A stretch of 64,000 bases of DNA from positions 1 to 64,000 of the forward strand of contig JBCDFV010000024.1 in NCBI GenBank assembly GCA_039177555.1, given 5' to 3'. Position numbers and translations under genes: made by a program. Below are positions 33,675 to 42,006 of this stretch, one piece after another. Every line of letters starts with the position of its first letter. The stretch's first letter is position 1. Under the pieces are notes generated by a model. It worked only from the letters and a program-made list of their open reading frames with translations, made no database searches and had not been told where the DNA came from. The DNA comes from JANQGH01 sp039177555 (lineage in GTDB: Bacteria; Pseudomonadota; Alphaproteobacteria; DSM-16000; Inquilinaceae).

Positions 33675-35065
33675 TGACCGAACACGATGACGGCTTCGTC
33701 CGCGACCTGCCTTTCCGACCGCGCGCCGAGATCGAGGCGCTGCAGGCGCGCCGGTTGAGCCGGACGCTCGACCTGGTGTTCGATCGCCACCCGGTCTATC
33801 GCCGCCGCTATGCGGAGGCCGGCCTGACGCGCGCCGACATTCGCGGGCCGGAAGATCTGTGGAAACTGCCGGTGACGGTGAAGCGCGACCTGGCCGCCGA
33901 TCCGCAGGGGTTTCGGCTGGAGACCGAGGGGTTGGAGCCGGAGGCCCAGGTCGCCTGGGACGTGATGCACACGACCGGCACGACCGGCGGCAAGCCGACG
34001 CCGTTCTATTCCACCGCCTGGGATTTCTACGGCATTCTGACCGCCAACCGGCGCGCCCTGGAACTGCGCGGTGTCGGGCCGGACGACATCATCGCCAATC
34101 TGTGCCCGCTGACGCTCTACCCGTACGGCGCCTATCATCGAACCATCGCGGCGGCATCGGCCATGAAGATCCCGGTAGTCAGCCTGCTGCCGGGCCGGCC
34201 GTCGCCGCACTTCCACTGGTCGGCCGGCCTGGACGAGGTGGTCGACGGCGTGGCGCGTACCAACGCGACCATCCTGTGGGGCGTGGCCAGCTATGTCCGC
34301 CGGGTGATCCTGCGCGCGCAGGAACTGTGTGCGGATTTCAGCGCCGTGGCCCACGTCTTCGTCACGGGCGAGCCGGTGTCCGAAGCGCTGCGCGCCGACA
34401 TGACCGAACGGCTGCAGGCGATCGGCGCCCGGTCGCCCCGTGTCAGCATTTCCTACGGCGCCACCGAGATGCAGGTCGGCTGCGTGGAATGCGCGCCGGG
34501 CAGCGGCTATCTCAATCCGGCCCCGGACGAGTTCCTGTTCGAAGTGATCGACCCGGACACCCATCGGCCGGTGCCGGAGGGCGAGCGCGGGCTGGTCGCG
34601 GTAACCCATCTCAACCGGCGCGGCACCGTCCTGGTGCGCTACCTTTTGGGCGACACCAGCCGGATGACCACGGCGCCATGCCCACAAAACGGTGCGAACA
34701 CCGACCGCCTGATTGAGCTGCCGAGCCGGGCCGACGATCTGGTGAAGATACGGGGCATGCTGGTCGACCCGGCGGTGCTGGTGAACGCCCTGTCGGGGTT
34801 GGGTCTCGCCGAATACCAGGTTGTGGTCGACCGCGAACGGCAAGACGACCCGCTGTCCATGGACCGGCTGACCGTGCGCGCCGCGCCTGCTCAGGGCGAC
34901 GAGGCGGGCGATGCCCTTGTCGACCACATCGCGACGGCCGTGAAGGCCGCCATCGGCGTCCGGCCGGAGGTCGCCTTTGCCGAGCCGTCCGCGATCTGGA
35001 ACCCGGACGCCAGCGCGAAATCGCGCCGCTTTGTGGACGCACGGTCGGATGGGCGCGGGCCGTGA
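33674..35065 (+). CDS. Phenylacetate-CoA ligase-like adenylating enzyme
   Basis: This 463-residue adenylate-forming enzyme of the PaaK group would convert a carboxylic acid to its CoA thioester using ATP. The P-loop is VMHTTGTTGGKPTPFYS. Motif A5 appears as SISYGATEMQVGCVECAPG. Then come GERGLVAVTHLNRRGTVLVR, YLLGDTSRM and the hinge-region RADDLVKIRGMLVDPAVL. The ATG at 33674 (TGATG with the LivF stop) was chosen over a GTG one codon earlier. Position at the end of a Liv-type import operon suggests its substrate is the imported acid, perhaps aromatic; identity unknown. Confidence 0.88.
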   Translation: MTEHDDGFVRDLPFRPRAEIEALQARRLSRTLDLVFDRHPVYRRRYAEAGLTRADIRGPEDLWKLPVTVKRDLAADPQGFRLETEGLEPEAQVAWDVMHTTGTTGGKPTPFYSTAWDFYGILTANRRALELRGVGPDDIIANLCPLTLYPYGAYHRTIAAASAMKIPVVSLLPGRPSPHFHWSAGLDEVVDGVARTNATILWGVASYVRRVILRAQELCADFSAVAHVFVTGEPVSEALRADMTERLQAIGARSPRVSISYGATEMQVGCVECAPGSGYLNPAPDEFLFEVIDPDTHRPVPEGERGLVAVTHLNRRGTVLVRYLLGDTSRMTTAPCPQNGANTDRLIELPSRADDLVKIRGMLVDPAVLVNALSGLGLAEYQVVVDRERQDDPLSMDRLTVRAAPAQGDEAGDALVDHIATAVKAAIGVRPEVAFAEPSAIWNPDASAKSRRFVDARSDGRGP

Positions 35066-35178
35066 CACTGGCTGCATTGACGGCACCTCGGCGATAATCA
35101 CGCCGATGCCGCGCCGACGCCCCATCCGCTGGTGGCGACCGTGATTTGCGCCTGTGTGCCCTGTCTCTCCGGCCTCGT

Positions 35179-36711
35179 TCAGGCGAAACCAGCCACGCGG
35201 CGGCTTGTCGGCCTGGCCGTCATCGACGGCGGCGCATCCCGCCCCAGGATCCGGCGCACGATGTCCGGCCGGTCGGTGTTGATGATGTCGGGGCGGAAGG
35301 TGAGGGCGTGGGCGATGGCGGCGGCATCGTTGCCCAGCGCCCAGGCCATGGTCTGGGCGCCGGCCGCGCGGCACTGGTCGATCTCGGCCTGGTTCAGCTC
35401 GTCCGGCAGGAACTGGACGATGGCGGCCCGCCAGGCGTTGAGCGCTTCGTCCAGGGTGGCGACGTCGGTACGGGGGATCATGATCCTGAGATCGTCGCCC
35501 TGGTTGCGAAGGGCGCGCAGTAGGGCCCGGTCCCCGGCCCAGAACATCGTGCGGCCGACCAGCTTGCGCGCCCGCACCTGGGCCACGATGGCGGCCGCGT
35601 CGGCCTGTTTCAGTTCGACATAGATCCCCTTGCCTTTCGGCACGGCGTCGAGGAAGGCGGCCAGGGTGGGCACCGCTTCGCCCCGGTACCACGGGTCGAA
35701 CCCGCCGCCCGCGTCGAGCGAGCCGACCTCCGCGTCGCTGAGCGAAGTCACCGGCCCGGAACCGTCCGTGGTGCGGTCGACCGTGGCGTCGTGCATCACC
35801 ACCGGCGTGCCGTCCGCGTTGGTGCGCACGTCGATTTCGACGATGTCGACGCCTTGGCTGTAGGCGGCGGCCGCCGCGGCCAGGGTGTTTTCCGGCGCGA
35901 TCGTGTTGGCGCCCCGATGACAGCAGATCAGCGGCCGGCCCTCGGCCCGGTCGGCGCTGTAGGGCTGCACCCGTTCCGGCTGGTCGCTGCAGATGCCCAG
36001 CACCGGCATCGCCACCAGGTCCTCAAGGATGGCTGGCCGTTCCTCGTGCCAGGTGATGATGTCGAGGTCTTCGGCGGCGGCGCGGGCGATGAGGTCGGGC
36101 GTCAGCAGGGCCTGAGGGGTCGGCGAGGCGTGTTCCCAGCAGGGGTGGATCATGTCCAGGCTGGTCCGTGCCGCCAGCGCGAACGGGTCGGCGCCGACCG
36201 ACACCAGGATCGAGAGCGGCAGGGGGCAGCCCGTGCGGTGCAGCCGGTCGATCGCCGCCGGGTCGCGCTCGCCCAGCACGGCGTCGTCAAAGCCCCGCTT
36301 GTTGAGCAGGCCGAGGGCGGCCTCGCCGGCATCGGGCGATTTCAGGTCGAGATAAAGGGCGGTGTCGGTTTCCCTGGCCAGATCGATCACCTGGTCCAGC
36401 GACGGCACCGTGCCACCGGTCGCCAGCGGAACCTGGGCGAGATCGGCCCAGTCCATGTCGGCAATGGCGTCGTCGATGCCGGCCAGGCGGCGCAGGCGCC
36501 CGTCATGGCAGGCCACGGGCACGCCGTCGCGCGTGACCCGGACATCGACCTCCCACATATCCGCGCCCAGTAGGGCGGCGCGGCGGAAGGCGGTTGCCGT
36601 GTTTTCGGTGGCGTAGGCGCTGGCGCCGCGATGGGCGATGGACAGCGGCCGGCCCTTGGCCTGGCGCCGGGCGCGCAAGCGCTCGACGACGCGGCGCGCT
36701 TCTGGCCTCAC
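35179..36711 (-). CDS. Tandem glycerophosphodiester phosphodiesterase (two GDPD domains)
   Basis: This 510-residue protein contains two GDPD TIM barrels in a row. Domain 1: LSIAHRGASAYATENTATAF (HR...EN motif), ADMWEVDVRVTRDGVPVACH. Domain 2 from about residue 265: LICCHRGANTIAPENTLAAA, VDIVEIDVRTNADGTPVVMH. Both keep the His pair and the Glu/Asp metal ligands, so both may be active. There is no signal peptide, so it acts in the cytosol on imported phosphodiesters, releasing glycerol-3-phosphate and an alcohol. It starts with GTG overlapping the ATPase gene by four bases and is the last gene of the Ugp-like operon. Confidence 0.9.
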   Translation of the reverse strand: MRPEARRVVERLRARRQAKGRPLSIAHRGASAYATENTATAFRRAALLGADMWEVDVRVTRDGVPVACHDGRLRRLAGIDDAIADMDWADLAQVPLATGGTVPSLDQVIDLARETDTALYLDLKSPDAGEAALGLLNKRGFDDAVLGERDPAAIDRLHRTGCPLPLSILVSVGADPFALAARTSLDMIHPCWEHASPTPQALLTPDLIARAAAEDLDIITWHEERPAILEDLVAMPVLGICSDQPERVQPYSADRAEGRPLICCHRGANTIAPENTLAAAAAAYSQGVDIVEIDVRTNADGTPVVMHDATVDRTTDGSGPVTSLSDAEVGSLDAGGGFDPWYRGEAVPTLAAFLDAVPKGKGIYVELKQADAAAIVAQVRARKLVGRTMFWAGDRALLRALRNQGDDLRIMIPRTDVATLDEALNAWRAAIVQFLPDELNQAEIDQCRAAGAQTMAWALGNDAAAIAHALTFRPDIINTDRPDIVRRILGRDAPPSMTARPTSRRVAGFA

Positions 36712-37766
36712 AGGGTGTTGCCGTCGGCGTCGAAAACCAGCATGGCCTCGGTATTCACGCCCCAGGAAACCGCGTCGCCCAACTGCGCGCTATGGGCGGC
36801 GTCCTGAATGCCGCGCACGATCTTGCCGTCCGGCAGTTGCAGGTAATAGAGGTCCTCGCGGCCCTGGGCCTCGATGAACGAGATCGTGCCGCTGACCGTC
36901 GCGGCGCTGGCCGGGTCCAGAAACTCCGACCGGATGCCGACGCCGATCGGCCGGCCGGACTCCAGGCCGGCCAGGTGAGACGGCAGCGGCAGGTCGACGC
37001 CCGAGGCCTCGGCGACGAAGCGGCCGTTCTCCGCCTTGCCGTCGAGGAAGCTGATCGGCGGGCTGCCCAGGAAGCCGGCGACGAACTTGTTGGTCGGCTT
37101 GTCGTACATCGCGCGCGGCGGGGCGAACTGGACGATCTTGCCCCGGTCCATGATGGCGACCCGGTCGCACATGCTCATGGCCTCGACCTGGTCGTGGGTG
37201 ACCAGGATGGCGGTCGTGCCCGTTTCCTGCTGCAGGCGCCGGATCTCCGCGCGCATGTCCAGGCGCAGCTTGGCATCGAGATTGGCCAAGGGTTCGTCGA
37301 GCAGCAGGATGGCCGGGCGGCGGATCAGCGCGCGGGCCAGGGCGACGCGTTGCTGCTGGCCGCCGGAAAGCTGACCCGGCCGGCGGTCCAGCAGGTTTTC
37401 GATGCGCACCAGGGCGGCGATCTCGCGCACCTTGGCATCGATCTCGGCCTGCGGCTTTTTCTGCACCCGCAGGGGGAAGCCGATATTCTGGGCCACGGTC
37501 ATGTGCGGGTAGAGCGCGAAGGACTGGAACACCACGCCGACATTGCGTTCCTGCGACGAGAGGCGGGTCACGTCCCGGTCGCCGAACAGGATGCGGCCGC
37601 CATCGACGCGGTAGATGCCGCAGACGGCGAACAGAGTCGTGGACTTGCCGCAGCCGGACTCGCCTAAGAGCGCGACCATCTCGCCCTCGCCGACGGTGAG
37701 GTCCATGTCCTCGACGACAACCACGTCGCCGAAGCGCTTGGTGAACTTGTCCAAGGTGATCTGCAT
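36708..37766 (-). CDS. ABC transporter ATPase, UgpC/MalK type
   Basis: This 352-residue ATPase has Walker A GESGCGKSTTL, signature LSGGQQQRVALARAL and Walker B ILLLDEPLANLDAKLR, followed by the regulatory OB-like domain typical of sugar and glycerol-3-phosphate importers (GIRSEFLDPASAATVSGTIS). It starts at 37766 at a TAATG junction with the upstream permease; the long open frame further upstream is a shadow of the permease genes. Together with two permeases, a binding protein and a GDPD it forms one minus-strand operon (41373 to 35179). Confidence 0.92.
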   Translation of the reverse strand: MQITLDKFTKRFGDVVVVEDMDLTVGEGEMVALLGESGCGKSTTLFAVCGIYRVDGGRILFGDRDVTRLSSQERNVGVVFQSFALYPHMTVAQNIGFPLRVQKKPQAEIDAKVREIAALVRIENLLDRRPGQLSGGQQQRVALARALIRRPAILLLDEPLANLDAKLRLDMRAEIRRLQQETGTTAILVTHDQVEAMSMCDRVAIMDRGKIVQFAPPRAMYDKPTNKFVAGFLGSPPISFLDGKAENGRFVAEASGVDLPLPSHLAGLESGRPIGVGIRSEFLDPASAATVSGTISFIEAQGREDLYYLQLPDGKIVRGIQDAAHSAQLGDAVSWGVNTEAMLVFDADGNTL

Positions 37767-38590
37767 TATCCCTTGGTCCCTCCGCCATAGATGTTCATGA
37801 GGTGCTTTTGGAAGAACAGATAGAAGATGACGACCGGCACCATGTAGAACAGGCCAACCGACTTGAAGAGGTTGAAGTCGGGGTTCAGGTCGTCGGCGAT
37901 CAAGCCCGCCAAATAGACCGACAGCACTTGCACGTTGGCGTTCGGCGCCAGCACCTGGGGCAGGACATACTCGCTCCACCCCGCCAGGAAGGAAAAGACG
38001 CCCAGCGCCAGAATGCCGGGCGCAACCTGCGGCAGGACCAGCACGCGCCAGACCATGAAGCGGCTGGCACCGTCCTGGATGCCGGCCATTTCGATCTCCC
38101 ACGGCACGCTGTCGTAAAAGCCCTTCATGATCCAGATGCCCAGGGGCAGTTCCAAGGCCGCCTTGACGATGATCACCCCGATCAGGGTGTTGTAGAGCCC
38201 GATCATGTTCAAGATCAGGAAGATGGCGATGATCAGCGTGATGGTCGGAAAGCCGTGCAGCACCAGGATGCCGGCAAGGAAAAAGCGCCGGAACGGCATG
38301 TTCAGGCGCGACAGCGCGTAGGCCGCCGTGGACGAGATCGCCAACACCAACACCGTCGTGCACGCGGCGAAGATGAAGGTGTTCATGGTGACGATCCAGA
38401 TGCTCTGGCGGCCGTCGATGCGCTGCCAGAGGAATCGCCAGTGTTCGAAGGTGAAGCGGTCCGGGATCGGCGAACCGGCGGTGGTGTCCGTGAACGTGTC
38501 GATCACCAGGAAGAGATACATGATGATCAGCGGGACCGAGGCGATGCCCAGGATCGTGGCGATGTGCCAGGTGCGCTTGCCGTCTTCCAT
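37766..38590 (-). CDS. ABC transporter permease, UgpE/MalG type
   Basis: This 274-residue permease has six predicted helices. The N-terminal helix is TILGIASVPLIIMYLFLVID. Family landmarks are AYALSRLNMPFRRFFLAGIL and the docking loop EIEMAGIQDGASRFMVWRVL, VLPQVAPG, which contacts the ATPase. It ends TKG at a TAATG junction with the ATPase gene and begins 12 bp after the UgpA-type permease. Confidence 0.92.
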   Translation of the reverse strand: MEDGKRTWHIATILGIASVPLIIMYLFLVIDTFTDTTAGSPIPDRFTFEHWRFLWQRIDGRQSIWIVTMNTFIFAACTTVLVLAISSTAAYALSRLNMPFRRFFLAGILVLHGFPTITLIIAIFLILNMIGLYNTLIGVIIVKAALELPLGIWIMKGFYDSVPWEIEMAGIQDGASRFMVWRVLVLPQVAPGILALGVFSFLAGWSEYVLPQVLAPNANVQVLSVYLAGLIADDLNPDFNLFKSVGLFYMVPVVIFYLFFQKHLMNIYGGGTKG

Positions 38591-38602
38591 CGTCAGCGCC
38601 CC

Positions 38603-39913
38603 CTATTGCTCGATCCTTGGCCGGCCGACCAAGTGCTTGAAGTTGAACAGGCGCAGGAACAACAGCGAGGCGGCGACGCCGATCGCCACCAGCACCAGGG
38701 CCATGGTGGCGCCATAGCCGTATTGCAGGTTGCCAGCATAGTTGCTGAGCGCGGTCTGATAGGCCGACAGCGACCAGACCTCGGTGGTCGAGCCCGGCCC
38801 GCCCTCGGTGGACAAGAGGATGTATTCGAACGAGGTCAGCAGCGACAGGGTCTGGTAGGTGCTGACGAACAGCAGCGGCCAGACGAGCTGGGGCAGGATG
38901 ATGAAGCGCACCTGTTGCCAGCGCGAGGCGCCGTCGACCTGGGCGGCGTAGAACAGCGGCTTGGGGATGGCCCGAATGGCGCTGGTGAAGATGATCATGC
39001 CCATCGAGGCGCCGACGAAGCCGTTGATCAGGATCACGAACACCCAGGCATTGGCCGTGGTGTCCAGCATCCAGTTGCGGTCCGGCACGCCAAACTGGCC
39101 GAGAATGGCGTTGATGAAGCCGGTGTCCCAGGCCAGCCACTTCCAGAGCAGCACGTACAGCACTGACGGGCTGATGCGCGGCAGGAACCAGATGGCGCGG
39201 AAAAAGGCGGACTGGCCGGCGGGCAGGAAGGTGGTGGTGATCGCCAGCACAAGGGCGAAGCCGACATTAAACAGCAAGAGCGTCATGCCGACATAAAACA
39301 GGGTGTTGAAGATGACCTGGCCGGTCTGCGGCGTGGACCACAGGCGCGAGAAGTTGGACGTGGTCATGGTCCAGCCGGAATAGGCGGCCTGGACGATGAC
39401 CACCCGTTCATTGTCCGTCAGGTCGACGACGGCGTCGTCCAGCGCGGCCGTGAACGCTTCCTCTTCGGCGAAGTCGCGGTCGCGCAGGGACCGTTCGAAC
39501 ATGTCGACCGCGCCCTTGATCACCCGGATGCTGCGCGGCCGGTTGTCCAGATCCTTCATCGCATCTTCAAGGTCGTCACCGCTGGTGAAGACCTCCGCGC
39601 CATGACGCTGGGCCAGTTCCTCGATAAAGGCGGGGTCCAGCCCCTCGGCGCGCATGGCCTCCAGCCCGGCCTCGTCGACCACGAACTGGCTTTCGCTCAG
39701 CGAGGCGATGACGTCGGGCCGCACCTGGTCGGTCGGCAGCCGGTTCAAAACCGACTCCGTAATGCGATAGGTGCCGCCGGAGATACCGGTGGCCGTGCTC
39801 ATGTTGGTGAAGGCGAAAAAGCCGGTCAGCAGGACAGGGGCGAGAAAAAGCAAGACGACGATCACGATCGCCGGCCCCATGAAGCCGAGCCCCAGCTTGG
39901 TCTGTTGGGTCAT
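38603..39913 (-). CDS. ABC transporter permease, UgpA/MalF type, with a large periplasmic insert
   Basis: This permease has 436 residues against about 290-300 for most UgpA proteins. After the first helix (FMGPAIVIVVLLFLAPVLLT) comes an insert of some 150 polar, acidic residues (for example LSESQFVVDEAGLEAMRAEG) before the second helix. It resembles the periplasmic loop of MalF in placement, though not clearly in sequence. The docking loop is FYAAQVDGASRWQQVRFIIL, PQLVWP. The insert may touch the binding protein. It follows the binding-protein gene after a hairpin. Confidence 0.9.
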   Translation of the reverse strand: MTQQTKLGLGFMGPAIVIVVLLFLAPVLLTGFFAFTNMSTATGISGGTYRITESVLNRLPTDQVRPDVIASLSESQFVVDEAGLEAMRAEGLDPAFIEELAQRHGAEVFTSGDDLEDAMKDLDNRPRSIRVIKGAVDMFERSLRDRDFAEEEAFTAALDDAVVDLTDNERVVIVQAAYSGWTMTTSNFSRLWSTPQTGQVIFNTLFYVGMTLLLFNVGFALVLAITTTFLPAGQSAFFRAIWFLPRISPSVLYVLLWKWLAWDTGFINAILGQFGVPDRNWMLDTTANAWVFVILINGFVGASMGMIIFTSAIRAIPKPLFYAAQVDGASRWQQVRFIILPQLVWPLLFVSTYQTLSLLTSFEYILLSTEGGPGSTTEVWSLSAYQTALSNYAGNLQYGYGATMALVLVAIGVAASLLFLRLFNFKHLVGRPRIEQ

Positions 39914-39952
39914 GGCGTCGCCATCCGCAAGGGGGGACGTTGCGAGGGTGCC

Positions 39953-39984
39953 GACCCCGGAGGCGGCGCTACGCCTCCGGGGTC
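39953..39984 (-). terminator. Hairpin between binding-protein and permease genes
   Basis: GACCCCGGAGGCG (39953-39965) and CGCCTCCGGGGTC (39972-39984) form a perfect 13-bp stem with a 6-nt loop and no T run. It lies just after the binding-protein stop and before the first permease on the minus strand. In similar operons such hairpins keep the binding-protein message abundant relative to the permeases. Confidence 0.7.
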
Positions 39985-40002
39985 AGCAGCGCGTGGTCGT
40001 CG

Positions 40003-41373
40003 TTAGCGGATGACGATGTCGTCGCCGAGCGCGTTTTGCGCCGCGACCTGCAACCCTTCCACGGCCTCTTCCGGCGTGGCCTGACCGGCCCAGACGGACT
40101 CAAGCCCGGCCCACATCAGGTTCCAATAGTCGCCAAAGCCGACATGGTTGGGCATCGCCGTGGCGTAGGGCAGCAAACGGTCGGTAGCCTCGCGGGCCCA
40201 GCGGTCGCCGGAATAAAGGTCGACCTGGCTTTGGGATTCGGAGATGCCCAAATGGGCCGACAGGATGGCGTGCAGGGTGTTGATGCGCGGTTCCGACGCG
40301 ATCTTGATCAGCTCCGCCGCGATGAAGGCGGTGTCCTCGTCATCCTGGCTGGTGACCAGATAGACCAGCGGGTGGGTGATGGTGTTCGACCCGCCGCCGT
40401 CGCCGCCCGACGGGATCAGGCTGAACTGCACGTTGCCGAAGAAATCGTCCAGACCCTCGTTGCCAGTATAGCGGGCATAGTGCCAGGTGCCGCCATGCCA
40501 CAGACCGGCCTGGCCGGACGCGACCTCGGCATACCATTGATCCCACGGCGTGCCGATATGGTTGCGGCGCGTGACGCCGCGATCCACCGCGTCGGCGAAG
40601 AACTGATAAAAGCGGGTCATGGCCTCGGTATCCAGCACCAGCTGGCCGGTCTCCGCATCGTGCATCTCGCCGCCGAAGGACTGGTAGAACTGCCAATAGT
40701 CCGGGCCGTTCGAGACGCGCGGATAAAAACCGTAGCCGGGCTCGACCAGGCCGGCCTCTTGCATCGCCTCGGCGTCGTCCAGAACGTCGTAGAGCGTGTA
40801 ATCGCCGCTCTGCACCCGCGCCGGCAGCGCCGCGATCTCCTCGTCGCTGTAGCCGATCGCCCGCATGTGCGGGATCCAGGCGAAGAAGGGCCGGGACTCC
40901 GCATCCTGCGGAATGCCGTAGACGATGCCGTCGAAGGACGAAATCTCGATCAGATTGTCGTAGATGTCGTTCAGCGGCCAAGCGTCCAGATCGACATAAT
41001 CCTCAACCGGCCGGATGATGCCGGCGGACGACCAGGGCGCGATGTCGCCATGGCTTGTGACCACGATGTTGGGTCCGGTGCCGGATTCAACGCCCAGGGT
41101 GACGGCCTGCTTGAACTCATCCCACGAGCCGAAATCGATCCGGCCCTCGACCTCGATATCCACCTCTTCGCCCAGGATCGCCATTTCGCGTTCCAGGATG
41201 TCGGCGGCCATCTCGATGGCCTCGACACGGTAGATATCCGCGTCGTTCGAGCCGCCGGCCCAGACCGTAATGGTGTAGTCCTGTGCGCTGGCGGCGGTGG
41301 CCACCAGCATGGCGCCGGCTGCCGCGGCGGCCAGGGCGGTTGTGCGAATGCTCTCAAGCTTCAGCGTTGTCAT
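40003..41373 (-). CDS. ABC transporter substrate-binding protein, family 1 (Ugp-like operon)
   Basis: This 456-residue periplasmic binding protein has a signal peptide cut at ASAQD (residue 31). The early segment DYTITVWAGGSNDADIYRVE and the pair GTWHYARYTG with FGNVQFSLIPSGGDGGGSNT resemble sugar and glycerol-3-phosphate binding proteins. It heads the operon with two permeases, an ATPase and a double GDPD. The ligand is likely a phosphodiester or sugar; the GDPD favours a glycerophosphodiester, by inference. AGGT precedes the ATG. Operator-like palindromes stand 430-600 bp upstream. Confidence 0.88.
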   Translation of the reverse strand: MTTLKLESIRTTALAAAAAGAMLVATAASAQDYTITVWAGGSNDADIYRVEAIEMAADILEREMAILGEEVDIEVEGRIDFGSWDEFKQAVTLGVESGTGPNIVVTSHGDIAPWSSAGIIRPVEDYVDLDAWPLNDIYDNLIEISSFDGIVYGIPQDAESRPFFAWIPHMRAIGYSDEEIAALPARVQSGDYTLYDVLDDAEAMQEAGLVEPGYGFYPRVSNGPDYWQFYQSFGGEMHDAETGQLVLDTEAMTRFYQFFADAVDRGVTRRNHIGTPWDQWYAEVASGQAGLWHGGTWHYARYTGNEGLDDFFGNVQFSLIPSGGDGGGSNTITHPLVYLVTSQDDEDTAFIAAELIKIASEPRINTLHAILSAHLGISESQSQVDLYSGDRWAREATDRLLPYATAMPNHVGFGDYWNLMWAGLESVWAGQATPEEAVEGLQVAAQNALGDDIVIR

Positions 41374-41804
41374 CCTGTACCTCGTCTCCCAGTTGGAATC
41401 TCGACCATTACGCTGCGCTCAGACATTCCGTCGAAACCAACCAGTTGTTAGCACTGGCTGGAGTGTTTTTTCGACGAGAAAGGACTGATTGGCGCAACTC
41501 TCCAAAATGTTCCAAGTAACTTTGGAACGAAGATTCTAAGCTTCTGTCGCGATTTTTTCAATGTCCTGAACTTATTTTCCGATCAGGTTTCACAATTTCT
41601 TAACAATACGGATGCGTTGCGAGAAAACACCATCCGAATACTAGAGGCGACACCACCAGGAAGGGTGGTATCGGTCGCCGGCCAAACCGACATTCCCTGC
41701 CTCAGCAAGATCGCTTTGCATTGGCTGTGCCGTTTGACCGGCATCGTCGCGACGGTCGTCGGGCAAGCGTGCAGACAGCGGACTAAGGGCAACCCTATCA
41801 GGTG

Positions 41805-41818
41805 TGCACACGTGTGCA
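41805..41818. promoter_or_regulatory. Operator-like palindrome 1 (LacI-type)
   Basis: TGCACACGTGTGCA is a perfect 14-bp palindrome with the central CG favoured by LacI-family regulators. The same sequence occurs at 41966-41979 and a near copy at 44624-44641. All flank genes of the phosphodiester cluster that includes a LacI-family gene (44733-45746). Confidence 0.7.
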
Positions 41819-41965
41819 AAGGGAATTGTCGAACACGGCCGAGCCGGCCCCTACCAGGCGACCTTCTGGGTGTTTGCCTATCTGAGCAAACCTCAACTTT
41901 GAGTGGCGGGTTGTCGCGGCCGGGAGAACTGCGTGCAAATAGGCACGAAAATGCTAAACTGCCGT

Positions 41966-41979
41966 TGCACACGTGTGCA
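41966..41979. promoter_or_regulatory. Operator-like palindrome 2 (LacI-type)
   Basis: This is an identical copy of the 14-bp palindrome at 41805. It ends 27 bp before the Na/Pi carrier start and lies six bases after a possible -10 (TAAACT, 41955-41960), a classical repressor position. Confidence 0.7.
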
Positions 41980-42006
41980 TTGCTGATCAGGCACCGAATT
42001 CAGGGC

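Larger units (their letters stand above)
41374..42006. other. Long divergent intergenic region with operator-like sites
   Basis: This 633-bp gap lies between the binding-protein gene and the Na/Pi carrier gene. The part 41460-41640 is clearly AT-richer than its surroundings. It contains the dyad GTTCCAA (41509-41515) and TTGGAAC (41522-41528). Two perfect 14-bp palindromes lie at 41805-41818 and 41966-41979. The frame open from 41617 into the carrier gene lacks family sequence and was rejected as coding. Confidence 0.6.

Noticed and set aside
41617..42006. 130-codon N-terminal extension of the Na/Pi carrier
   Set aside because: It lacks family sequence, contains the operator palindromes and has no ribosome site; the carrier fold starts at 42007.
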